Below, piece after piece: positions 7,141 to 13,645 of a stretch of 13,743 bases of DNA (position 1 is its first letter; every line of letters starts with the position of its first letter). A program made the position numbers and the translations under genes. Origin of the DNA: Angelakisella sp. GTDB lineage: Bacteria > Bacillota > Clostridia > Oscillospirales > Ruminococcaceae. The stretch is from the NCBI GenBank assembly GCA_022795575.1, contig JAAWGY010000031.1:1-13743 (forward strand), given 5' to 3'. Below the pieces are notes generated by a model. That model did not search any database and was not told the DNA's origin. It saw only the letters and a program-made list of their open reading frames with translations.

Positions 7141-7950
7141 TCACAGCCCCGCCCGGATGTCCCGGACGATCTCCATAAAGGAGCGCACCCGTTCCTCATC
7201 CACCCGGCCGTTGAAGACGCCGTCCTTCTTAAAGGCGGTCCCCATACAGACACCGTCGCAGAACTTCATCTTCTCCCGCACGTTTTCGTGGCGGCAGCCG
7301 GTGTTGCAGAAGACCGGGACGTTCCGGGGGCGCGCCACCTCGTAGACCTGGCTGAGGATGGCGTCGTCCGGCTCGCTGCCGGCGGCGGAGCCGGAAACAC
7401 AGAGGCCATCGGCGAAATCCCCGAACATGATGGACCGGGCCACCACTTTGATGTCCCGCTGGACCAGGTAGCAGTCGGCCTCCGGGTTCACCTTGAAGAG
7501 CAGCTTCATGTCGGGGATATCCAGGGCCTTCCGGTGGCGGATGGCCTCGCCGCTGTTGGAGGTGTACAGGCCGTATTCCCCCATATACGCCCCGGAAAAG
7601 CAGCTGCGGCCAAATTTCGCGCCGGTAGCGGCCGCCAGGTCGATGGTGGCGATGGGGTTCTTGACCACATTTACCCCGAAGGGGAGCCGGAGCTGCTCCT
7701 TCAGATTGCCGATGATATAGGCCATGGCGGAGATGACCGCGATATCCGCCACCGGCTGGTAGGGGAGGCTGAATTCGTTGGCAAAAAGGATGCCGTCCAC
7801 TCCGCCGTTTTGAAGGGCGGCAAGGTCCTGCCGGGCGTGGTCCAGCACGGTGTCCATGCTGCCGCAGAAGCCGGGGTCGCCGGGAAGGGCGTCCAGGTGC
7901 AGCAGGGCGATCACGGGTTTTTCGACTCCGAACATTTCATGTGTCCACAT
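7141..7950 (-). CDS. BtpA-family protein
   Basis: A 269-residue TIM-barrel-type protein of the BtpA family. The N-terminus MFGVEKPVIALLHLDALPGDP matches the family opening, which favours the ATG at 7948-7950, 11 nt after GGAG, over the ATG 9 nt upstream, which is too close to the ribosome binding site. Other landmarks are GGVDGILFANEFSLPY, GVNVVKNP, a GDFADGLCVSGSAAG segment and the CDGVCMGTAFKKDG segment near the end. BtpA was first linked to photosystem I stability in cyanobacteria, but heterotrophs carry relatives in sugar operons, such as SgcQ in the E. coli sgc cluster. The catalytic role is unknown; the barrel suggests a phosphosugar enzyme. It sits 19 nt after an isomerase gene and 28 nt before the FGGY kinase, and the three form a likely functional unit. 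Confidence 0.9.
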   Translation of the reverse strand: MWTHEMFGVEKPVIALLHLDALPGDPGFCGSMDTVLDHARQDLAALQNGGVDGILFANEFSLPYQPVADIAVISAMAYIIGNLKEQLRLPFGVNVVKNPIATIDLAAATGAKFGRSCFSGAYMGEYGLYTSNSGEAIRHRKALDIPDMKLLFKVNPEADCYLVQRDIKVVARSIMFGDFADGLCVSGSAAGSEPDDAILSQVYEVARPRNVPVFCNTGCRHENVREKMKFCDGVCMGTAFKKDGVFNGRVDEERVRSFMEIVRDIRAGL

Positions 7951-7969
7951 AGGAACCATCACTCCTTCA

Positions 7970-8785
7970 TCAGTCAAGCTCGTTGGTGTTGGCCCGCAGC
8001 CAGGCGACAATGTCGTCGATGGCCTTGTCCGGGTCGCAGTAGTAGCGGCGGTCGCAGATCTCAAAGGAGCAGCTTCCCTGGTAGCCACGGGCAACGATGG
8101 CGTCGTAGTATTCCTTCATGGGAAAATCTCCGTCCCCCGGCACGGTGTGTCCCCGGTCGTTAAAGTGGATGTGCCGGAGCTGATCGCCTAAGCTGTTGAA
8201 GTAGTCATCCACCGTCTCCCCGGCGTAGGTCATCTGGTCCATGTCCACCATGCCTGCCACCTTGGGGGAATCGATCTCCCGGAGCATCCGGGCCAGGTCC
8301 GCACTGGTGATAATGGTGTTGGAGGTGGTGACTTTCAGCTCCTCCAGAAAGAGGGTGATGTTTTTCCGCTCGCAGTAGGCGGCCAGCTGCTGCATCGACT
8401 CCCGGCAGTGCTTCCAGGCCTCCTCCCGGGGGGCGTCGAAGTAGCCGAAGCCGGTGCTGATCTGGATGGCGGGGCAGCCCAAAAACTCGGCGGTGTCGAT
8501 GGCCCGCTGGTAATAGCGGATGCTGTTCTCCCGGGTGGTGCGGTTCTGTGTGCAGAAGTTCACCGGGTAGACGCAGTTTTCCGGCGTCATGGCCATGACG
8601 GAAAGGCCGCGGCTGCGGATGTCCCGGTCCAACTCCAGCAGGCTCGAAAGGGTGTAGTCGAATAGGTTCAGCTGGGGGGCGGAGCAGTACAGGTCAATGG
8701 AATGAAAGGGGGAGCGCTCCACCTTGTCCAGAAATTTTTTGATGGGGTAGCGAAGATAATGGTAATTCATCGGGGCCAGCTTCAT
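7970..8785 (-). CDS. FrlC-like sugar isomerase/epimerase (intact)
   Basis: A 271-residue TIM-barrel of the xylose-isomerase-like/FrlC family. The divalent-metal ligands are visible as Glu148 (FLEELKV), Asp181 (MVDMDQM), His in RHIHFND (205-207) and Glu242 (FEICDRRY). E. coli FrlC performs C3 epimerisation that converts psicoselysine to fructoselysine, and a related epimerisation or aldose-ketose isomerisation is expected here. It shares distinctive segments with the plus-strand paralogue at 12611: NYHYxRY, a TPEnCVY motif, VPGDGD/VPGDGV and DRRYxxDP, so the two belong to one subgroup. Start: ATG behind GGAGG. It follows the transporter gene after 88 nt containing a strong hairpin, and precedes BtpA by 19 nt. 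Confidence 0.92.
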   Translation of the reverse strand: MKLAPMNYHYLRYPIKKFLDKVERSPFHSIDLYCSAPQLNLFDYTLSSLLELDRDIRSRGLSVMAMTPENCVYPVNFCTQNRTTRENSIRYYQRAIDTAEFLGCPAIQISTGFGYFDAPREEAWKHCRESMQQLAAYCERKNITLFLEELKVTTSNTIITSADLARMLREIDSPKVAGMVDMDQMTYAGETVDDYFNSLGDQLRHIHFNDRGHTVPGDGDFPMKEYYDAIVARGYQGSCSFEICDRRYYCDPDKAIDDIVAWLRANTNELD

Positions 8786-8813
8786 CAGTTATACCTCCAT
8801 AAAAGGGAGACAC

Positions 8814-8847
8814 CCGGTCCGGCGTTTGGGAAGGCACGCCGGGCCGG
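8814..8847 (-). other. GC-rich hairpin between transporter and isomerase genes
   Basis: Inverted repeat with 12-nt arms (8814-8825 and 8836-8847) and a 10-nt loop; on the minus-strand RNA 11 of 12 positions pair, with one C/A mismatch. No U-tract follows directly; the next bases are GTGTCTCCC and then TTTTAT. It is therefore more likely an mRNA-processing or stability element, or a leaky attenuator, than a full terminator. It would let the transporter and the enzymes be expressed at different levels. Confidence 0.55.
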
Positions 8848-8873
8848 GGCCTCTGCAATCCAAACAGGGATGG

Positions 8874-10187
8874 TCAGAACACCAGCAGCCCCAGGACAAA
8901 GGCCACGGCGACGGTGACAACGCTCATCACCAGGCCGGGGAGCATATAGCTGTGGTTCAGGACATACTTGCCAATCTTGGTGGTGCCGGCGGAGTCGAAG
9001 CCCAGGGCGGCGACGCACTGGCCGGAGGCGGGGATGAAGTAGTTGCAGTTGCAGACCACCCAGCCGGCGATGATGACGTAGACAGGCAGATTCAGGGCCA
9101 TTCCAATGGGAATCATGATCATGGTGGTGGAAGCCTGGCTGGTGGTGATGGCGGCCACGATGAAGACGGCGATAATGTAGATCCAGGGGAAATTGTTGGC
9201 TACGGCGCCCATGGTGTCGGAGATGTAAGAGGACTGGTCGCCGATAAAGGTGTTGACCATCCAGCACAGCCCGTAGGCCAGGACGACGGCGAACATTCCG
9301 GTCTTAAAAACGGGCTGGTCCAGCATCTTGTTGCTGTCGAATTTGCAGACCAGAACCATCAGTGCGGCACCCACCAGCATAAAGATCTCGATAACGGTGG
9401 TCATGCCCAGGCTGCTGCCGTCGGCAAAGGTGGGCCGGAGCGCGGAAACGGCGCCCAAAAGCACGATGAAGAGCATCGCCAGCAGGAAGATTGTAACCGA
9501 GGTCCGGGCTTCCTTGGTGACGGGCTTGTCATCGCTGTGGTCCATCTTGTAGTCCTTCACCAGGCCCCGGCGCACCCGCTCCAGGTATTCGGGGTCTTCG
9601 CTCAACTCCTTGCCGCGCTTCATCACCGAAAGGCCGGCGGCGACGGCACCCAAGAGGGTGGCGGGAACACAGACGATGAGGAGGTTGAAGAGGTTGACGT
9701 TGCCATAAGCGGCCATCAGCCCCAGGATGCCGGCGGTGGCAGCGGAGATGGGGCAGGCGGTGATGGCGTTTTGGGAGGCCACCACGGCAGCGGAGATGGG
9801 CCGCTCCGGGCGAACGCCGGTGTCCATGGCAATCTCATTGATGACGGGAAGCAGGCTGTAGACGATGTGGCCGGTGCCGCACATAAAGGTGAAGATGTAC
9901 GCCACCACAGGCCCCAGGATGGTGATGTGCTCCGGGTGCTTGCGGAGGATCCTTTCGGCCAGCTTGACCATATAGTCCAGACCGCCGGCTGCCTGCATAC
10001 AGGAGGCGGCGACGATGACGGCAATCATGATGCGGATGACGGTGATGGGAGGATCGGAGGGCGGGATGCGGAGGACGAAGGTAAGGATCAGCATACCCAA
10101 GCCGCCGGCCAGCGCCAGAAAGGGTCCGCCCTTGCGGGTTCCAAGAAAAATCATTGCGAGGACGATGATTAGTTCGATCCAGAACAT
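8874..10187 (-). CDS. Dcu-family (DcuA/DcuB type) anaerobic C4-dicarboxylate transporter
   Basis: A 437-residue integral membrane protein, the same size as E. coli DcuA. The N-terminus FWIELIIVLAMIFLGTRKGG and the segments ASCMQAAGGLDYMVKLAE, RPISAAVVASQNAITACPISA, a VCKFDSNKMLDQPVFKTGM stretch and the closing TTKIGKYVLNHSYMLPG correspond one by one to DcuA. Around ten hydrophobic segments are visible. Dcu carriers take up or exchange aspartate, fumarate, succinate and malate in anaerobes. Some relatives serve glycated amino acids; I recall, unchecked, that Salmonella FraA for fructose-asparagine belongs here. As the only transporter in the cluster and the first gene of the operon, it probably imports the pathway substrate, pointing to an acidic compound. 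The ATG follows AAAGGAGG, and a leader of about 140 nt precedes it. Confidence 0.94.
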   Translation of the reverse strand: MFWIELIIVLAMIFLGTRKGGPFLALAGGLGMLILTFVLRIPPSDPPITVIRIMIAVIVAASCMQAAGGLDYMVKLAERILRKHPEHITILGPVVAYIFTFMCGTGHIVYSLLPVINEIAMDTGVRPERPISAAVVASQNAITACPISAATAGILGLMAAYGNVNLFNLLIVCVPATLLGAVAAGLSVMKRGKELSEDPEYLERVRRGLVKDYKMDHSDDKPVTKEARTSVTIFLLAMLFIVLLGAVSALRPTFADGSSLGMTTVIEIFMLVGAALMVLVCKFDSNKMLDQPVFKTGMFAVVLAYGLCWMVNTFIGDQSSYISDTMGAVANNFPWIYIIAVFIVAAITTSQASTTMIMIPIGMALNLPVYVIIAGWVVCNCNYFIPASGQCVAALGFDSAGTTKIGKYVLNHSYMLPGLVMSVVTVAVAFVLGLLVF

Positions 10188-10238
10188 GAAAAAGCCTCCT
10201 TTTGATACAGTAGCAGTAACGCTGTTTGGTCTCAAGCG

Positions 10239-10317
10239 GCGTGGCCACGCACTTTCAACGCACCACAATACGGCAGAGATTGTTATGTATTGTATCGTGC
10301 CGTTCCTCCCGTATTGT
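10239..10317 (-). promoter_or_regulatory. Structured 5' leader of the transporter operon with competing inverted repeats
   Basis: Between the predicted start of transcription (near 10327) and the transporter ATG lie three inverted repeats. ACAATACGG (10265-10273) pairs with CCGTATTGT (10309-10317). ACGGCA (10270-10275) pairs with TGCCGT (10298-10303). GCGTGGCCACGC (10239-10250) is a perfect 12-base palindrome. The first two share bases 10270-10273 and cannot form together, as in an attenuator or switch. The outer arms also contain the CAATAC element seen at the promoters, so DNA binding by the regulator is an equally good explanation. It matches no riboswitch class I recognise. Confidence 0.4.
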
Positions 10318-10320
10318 TTT

Positions 10321-10363
10321 ACATTACAACAATACAATACAATACTTAAAGCGGATTTGTCAA
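10321..10363 (-). promoter_or_regulatory. Promoter and putative GntR operator of the transporter-led operon
   Basis: On the minus strand a perfect -35 TTGACA (10358-10363) is followed after 18 nt by a -10-like TATTGT (10334-10339). The -10 lies inside repeated TATTG units. The segment TATTGTATTGTTGTAATGT (10339 down to 10321) is nearly the same as TATTGTATTATTGTGAATGT at the deglycase promoter (11485-11504), so both are probably bound by the same regulator, which would block RNA polymerase. The rest of the 10188-10558 gap contains the leader, an extra ATACAAT at 10428-10434 and the regulator's terminator; I see no gene in it. Confidence 0.65.
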
Positions 10364-10481
10364 TAGAAAATTTACTTTTCTGTCAAAATAACAATAAATC
10401 TGTATATCTTTTGTGTATTTTGCACTAATACAATAAAACGATATAAGACAAATGCAAATGCAGACCGGACCGGCGGATCAT

Positions 10482-10517
10482 AAAAAAAGGCCCCCGGCAC
10501 AATGTGTGTCAGGGGCC
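10482..10517 (-). terminator. Intrinsic terminator of the GntR regulator gene
   Basis: The minus-strand RNA forms a 12-position stem (10506-10517 with 10489-10500, one mismatch and one wobble) around a 5-nt loop, followed directly by seven U residues (10488 down to 10482). It lies about 40 nt after the regulator's stop codon and separates its transcript from the downstream operon, which then needs the promoter at 10334-10363. Confidence 0.85.
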
Positions 10518-10558
10518 CAATGAAGGCTCTGAAAAGTCGGTGGATCAGGGGTGCTCCG

Positions 10559-11272
10559 CTAAACAATCATCTTGAACTTATCCGCAATGCAAAGCTGGTG
10601 GCCCAGGTGGCGGTAGTTGCCGGTGGCATCTTGAATAACGCTGCGGATGGACAGCAGGGGATACCGCTTGGGGATGCCTAAGAACCGGGCCTCCCGGGCG
10701 CTGGCAAAGACAATCTCCAGCAGCTTTTTGGACTGGGTAAAGGTAATTCCCTTGTGGGCGCGAATAATCTGGTAGAGGGAGGCATCGTTCAGGTCCTCGT
10801 TGAAGAGAAAGTCGAATTCCTCCGAGAAGCGGTTGGTTTCCAGCACGGTGGGGGCCCCGTCGGCCAGGCGCACCCGCTGCACCACCAGCATCTGCTCCCC
10901 GGGCCCCAGCTGCAGCTGGGCGGCCTCTTCCTCTGTGGGGGTCTCCAAAGCGATCTTGATCATCCGGGCACCGGGGGTGTACCCGGTCATGCGGCACATA
11001 TCCGAGTAGTCCAGCACCCCGGAAAGTCCTCGCTGGATCTTCTGTTCGGCGATGAAGGTCCCCTTGCCCGGCTTGCGCACCAGCCCGCCGGACTTGGAGA
11101 GCTCCTCCAGGGCCTTGCGCACCGTCACCCGGCTCACCTGGTAGCGCTGGCTCAGCTCGTTTTCGGTGGGCAGACGGCTGCCGGCGGGCAGCTCCCCGGA
11201 CTCGATGGCCTGCCGGAGCTGCTCCTCCAGCTGCTTATATAGGGGGGTGGAGATTGTATTGTCCAGGTTCAT
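10559..11272 (-). CDS. GntR/HutC-family transcriptional regulator with UTRA domain
   Basis: A 237-residue DNA-binding protein. The N-terminal winged helix (about residues 8-76) has the GntR pattern PLYKQLEEQLRQAI, LPTENELSQRYQVSRVTVRK and the wing GLVRKPGKGTFIA. Residues about 95-230 form a UTRA effector domain, ending in YRHLGHQLCIADKF. HutC/UTRA repressors usually bind a phosphorylated sugar or amino-acid effector and are released from operators; FrlR of fructoselysine systems is of this type. It lies between the two structural operons with its own promoter and terminator. The stop is TAG, which shows that TAG terminates translation in this genome. An ATTGTAT element lies within its first codons (11253-11259), so autoregulation is plausible. 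The effector is probably a phosphorylated Amadori intermediate (inference). Confidence 0.93.
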   Translation of the reverse strand: MNLDNTISTPLYKQLEEQLRQAIESGELPAGSRLPTENELSQRYQVSRVTVRKALEELSKSGGLVRKPGKGTFIAEQKIQRGLSGVLDYSDMCRMTGYTPGARMIKIALETPTEEEAAQLQLGPGEQMLVVQRVRLADGAPTVLETNRFSEEFDFLFNEDLNDASLYQIIRAHKGITFTQSKKLLEIVFASAREARFLGIPKRYPLLSIRSVIQDATGNYRHLGHQLCIADKFKMIV

Positions 11273-11357
11273 AAGCAGTCATCCCTCTATTTCTGTTAAG
11301 ATGCAGATAAATACCCCCGATTTTCCCCGGAGGTATTGTTATAGACAATCCATGCAG

Positions 11358-11398
11358 TTTGTATTTTTTATTATACAAAAAGGGCGTTTATTTGTAAA
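11358..11398 (-). promoter_or_regulatory. Promoter of the GntR gene with overlapping palindromic operator
   Basis: On the minus strand -35 TTTACA (11393-11398) is separated by exactly 17 nt from a consensus -10 TATAAT (11370-11375). An inverted repeat, TTTGTAT (11358-11364) and ATACAAA (11373-11379) with an 8-nt spacer, covers the -10 and the start of transcription. HutC-type regulators favour GTnnAC-like symmetric sites, so this is a likely autoregulatory operator. Confidence 0.7.
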
Positions 11399-11420
11399 GA
11401 GGCTTTTTGTGGTTATGCTC

Positions 11421-11440
11421 AAAAATCAGGACTGATTTTT
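11421..11440. promoter_or_regulatory. 20-base perfect palindrome upstream of the deglycase promoter
   Basis: AAAAATCAGGACTGATTTTT has arms of nine bases around a central GA, starting 49 bp before the -35 of the plus-strand promoter. It does not resemble the ATTGTAT element, so it could bind a second regulator or form a small hairpin between the divergent promoters. A symmetric weak terminator is possible, as T-runs occur on both strands. Confidence 0.4.
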
Positions 11441-11469
11441 AACATATTCAACGAAAAATAAATTTTCTC

Positions 11470-11504
11470 TTGACATTTGTATTATATTGTATTATTGTGA
11501 ATGT
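11470..11504 (+). promoter_or_regulatory. Promoter and putative GntR operator of the deglycase-isomerase operon
   Basis: A perfect -35 TTGACA (11470-11475) is followed by 17 nt and a -10-like TATTGT (11493-11498). The spacer and -10 lie within TATTGTATTATTGTGAATGT (11485-11504), which is almost repeated at the transporter operon promoter on the other strand. The weak -10 (four of six consensus bases) built from operator sequence fits a regulated promoter. Confidence 0.68.
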
Positions 11505-11564
11505 GTACCAAGCAAACATTTCCGGGGTATCCCGGGGGACACATTACAAAGGAGGTTATATTTC

Positions 11565-12575
11565 ATGAGTTACACCGGCAGCGACATGAAAAGCATCATC
11601 GGGGAGATCCTGGAGAAAAAAAAGGCCGACGGCGGGGTCAAGAGTCTCTATTTTGTGGGCTGCGGCGGTAGCCTGGGGGCCCTCTATCCCGCCAAGAGCT
11701 TTATGGAGCGGGAGAGCGCCGATATCAAATGTGCCCTGATCAGCAGCAACGAGTTTGTCCACAGCACCCCCAAGGACTTTGGGAAGAACTCTGTCATCTG
11801 CTTGGCCTGCCACAAGGGCAACACCCCGGAGACCATCGCCGCCGCCCGCCTGGGCAAGGAGAAGGGGGCCGCAGTTATCATCCTCACCTGGCTGGAGCAG
11901 TCGGAGATCGTGGCGTACGGCGACTACGTTGTCTGCTACGCCTTTGACGCCAGCCCGGACCACCTGGCCGGGGACATCGACTACGGCCAGGAAAAGACTG
12001 TCTGTGCCCTCCTGGTTGCGGTGGAGCTGCTGGAGCAGACCTCCGGCTACGAGAACTACGACAAGTTCATGGCAGGCCGGGAGATGCTCACCTCGGTCAT
12101 CCGGAACGCCCGGGCCCATGTGGCCAAGCGCGCTCTGGCCTTTGCGGAGGAGTACAAGGACGACTCCATCATCTACACCATGGGCAGCGGCGCGGGCTAC
12201 GGCGCGGCTTATATGGAAAGCATCTGCATCTTTATGGAGATGCAGTGGCTGGATTCCAGCAGTATCCACACCGGCGAGTATTTCCACGGCCCCTTCGAGA
12301 TCACCGACGAGAATCGCCCCTTTATGATCCAGGTCTCCGAGGGCTCCACCCGTCCCCTGGATGAACGCTGCCTTAATTTCCTGCGGAATTACGCCAAGCG
12401 CATCGAGGTACTGGACGCCAAGGAGCTGGGCCTTTCGGTCATCGACCCGGCGGTGGTGGATTACTTCAACCACTCCCTTTTCAACAACGTCTACCCCATC
12501 TACAACCACGCCCTGGCCGAGGCCCGGAAGCATCCCCTCCCCACCCGCCGCTATATGTGGAAGGTGGAGTACTGA
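11565..12575 (+). CDS. FrlB-like phosphosugar deglycase (double SIS domain)
   Basis: A 336-residue cytoplasmic protein with two SIS domains: the first about residues 25-130 (YFVGCGGSLGALYPAKSF, then ISSNEFVHSTP), the second about 195-300 (IIYTMGSGAGYGAAYMES, then TGEYFHGPFEI). The C-terminus RRYMWKVEY resembles the FrlB ending RRYYGGLVEY. FrlB and FraB split 6-phosphorylated Amadori compounds into glucose 6-phosphate and the free amino acid. The GEYFHGPFEI block (237-246) is where catalytic Glu and His residues lie in this fold. GlmS-like isomerases are the alternative, but no glutaminase domain is present. The ATG at 11565 follows AAAGGAGG. It is first of a two-gene plus-strand operon diverging from the regulator, and is the key evidence for an Amadori pathway. 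The exact amine is unknown. Confidence 0.92.
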   Translation: MSYTGSDMKSIIGEILEKKKADGGVKSLYFVGCGGSLGALYPAKSFMERESADIKCALISSNEFVHSTPKDFGKNSVICLACHKGNTPETIAAARLGKEKGAAVIILTWLEQSEIVAYGDYVVCYAFDASPDHLAGDIDYGQEKTVCALLVAVELLEQTSGYENYDKFMAGREMLTSVIRNARAHVAKRALAFAEEYKDDSIIYTMGSGAGYGAAYMESICIFMEMQWLDSSSIHTGEYFHGPFEITDENRPFMIQVSEGSTRPLDERCLNFLRNYAKRIEVLDAKELGLSVIDPAVVDYFNHSLFNNVYPIYNHALAEARKHPLPTRRYMWKVEY

Positions 12576-12610
12576 TTCTGCCTGGCGCCGAAACGAAAGG
12601 AGGATGAGCC

Positions 12611-13441
12611 ATGCTTACCCGTGACCAGCTCTGCACCGCCAACTACCACTACAAGCGCTACACCTTGGATTACTTTCTGGAATCCTCCCAGCGGCTGGGG
12701 TACCGGTCCATCGAGCTTTGGGCCTCCGGGCCCCACCTCCACCTGGAGGACTACGACAACGCCCGCCTGGCCCAGCTGGGCAGAGCGATCAAAGACCACC
12801 AGCTAAAGGTAGCCTGCTTTACCCCGGAGCAGTGTGTTTACGCCATCAGCGTTTCCCACCCGGATAAGCTTTACCGGGACCGCACCGTGGAATTCTTCAA
12901 CCGTCACATTGAGGCGGCGGTGCAGCTGGACTGCCACCGTATGGTGGTCACAACCGGCTTTGCCTACCTGGATGTGGATCCGGAGGACGCCTTTGGCTGG
13001 TGTGTGGAGGGGCTATCCCGTATCTGCCGCAAGGCGGAGCAAGAGGGTGTCACTTTGGCCCTTGAGCCCTTTACCAAGTTCACTACCCACATCTGCAACG
13101 AGGCCAGCCAACTGATCCGCCTGATGAACGCGGTAGGCAGCCCCGCCCTCACCGGTCTGGCCGATACCGATGTTATCGCTACCACTGGGGTGGATACCTT
13201 TGGAACCTTTGTGAAGATGCTGGGGGCAAAGCGCCTGGGCCATGTGCATTTCCTGGACGGCAACCCCGGCGGGCACCTTGTCCCCGGGGACGGAGTCCTT
13301 GACCTGAAGGATGACCTCCGCATTCTCTCCGACCTTGGCTACACTGGTTATTTGGGGCTGGAGGTTCTGGACCGCCGCTATGTTATGGACCCGGAGCTGG
13401 CGATGCAACGCGCTTTGGCGTGGTACCTGGATAACATCTGA
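12611..13441 (+). CDS. FrlC-like sugar isomerase/epimerase (intact, plus strand)
   Basis: A 276-residue TIM-barrel epimerase of the FrlC family. Family landmarks are SIELWASGPH (33-42), CFTPEQCVYAI, VTTGFAYLD, and the metal ligands Glu152 (LALEPFT), Asp185 (GLADTD), His in GHVHFLD (211-213) and Glu251 (GLEVLDRRY). It starts 35 nt after the deglycase gene behind AAAGGAGG and is co-transcribed with it. That pairing mirrors frlB-frlC and suggests it converts a C3 or other epimer of the glycated substrate into the form that is phosphorylated and cleaved. It is closer to the intact paralogue at 7970-8785 than to the broken copies at 106-1376. Aldose-ketose isomerisation of a free sugar is the alternative. 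Confidence 0.92.
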   Translation: MLTRDQLCTANYHYKRYTLDYFLESSQRLGYRSIELWASGPHLHLEDYDNARLAQLGRAIKDHQLKVACFTPEQCVYAISVSHPDKLYRDRTVEFFNRHIEAAVQLDCHRMVVTTGFAYLDVDPEDAFGWCVEGLSRICRKAEQEGVTLALEPFTKFTTHICNEASQLIRLMNAVGSPALTGLADTDVIATTGVDTFGTFVKMLGAKRLGHVHFLDGNPGGHLVPGDGVLDLKDDLRILSDLGYTGYLGLEVLDRRYVMDPELAMQRALAWYLDNI

Positions 13442-13530
13442 CACGGCTCCAAGGTCCTGACGCAGCTATTGTCCCCACCGGTGGCTGCCCTTGACGCAGA
13501 GCAGCCTCGCTCCGGCATCAACTACCTTTA

Positions 13531-13568
13531 CCACCTCCCACCCGCTGTCCGGGTTGGGGGTGGTTTTT
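13531..13568 (+). terminator. Intrinsic terminator of the deglycase-isomerase operon
   Basis: A 14-position stem (13531-13544 with 13550-13563, one mismatch and one wobble) encloses the 5-nt loop CTGTC and is followed by TTTTT (13564-13568). It lies about 90 nt after the isomerase stop. I see no gene in the rest of the 13442-13743 region. Confidence 0.88.
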
Positions 13569-13645
13569 ACCGTGCAGGCTATCCCCCCGGAATGCCTGTT
13601 GGGGCATCCTCCCGATGAGCTTTGGGGAGCTGGTTTTACATCTTA

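Noticed and set aside
8814..8847. Calling the intercistronic hairpin a transcription terminator
   Set aside because: There is no U-tract directly after the stem, and the downstream genes have no promoter I can see in the remaining gap.
6814..10172. Long plus-strand open frames opposite the kinase, BtpA, isomerase and transporter genes
   Set aside because: They are antisense shadows with low-complexity His/Gly/Asp-rich translations and no ribosome binding sites, and they cross the boundaries of real genes.
10188..10558. A known riboswitch class or a catabolite (cre) site in the transporter leader
   Set aside because: I found no conserved core of a known riboswitch and no good match to the cre consensus.
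11556..12533. A 325-codon minus-strand frame opposite the deglycase gene
   Set aside because: Low-complexity translation without motifs; the plus strand has a clear SIS protein with promoter and ribosome binding site.
11565..12575. Glucosamine-6-phosphate synthase (GlmS) for the SIS protein
   Set aside because: It lacks the N-terminal glutaminase domain and ends in a FrlB-like RRY...VEY tail, and it is co-transcribed with an FrlC-like gene.
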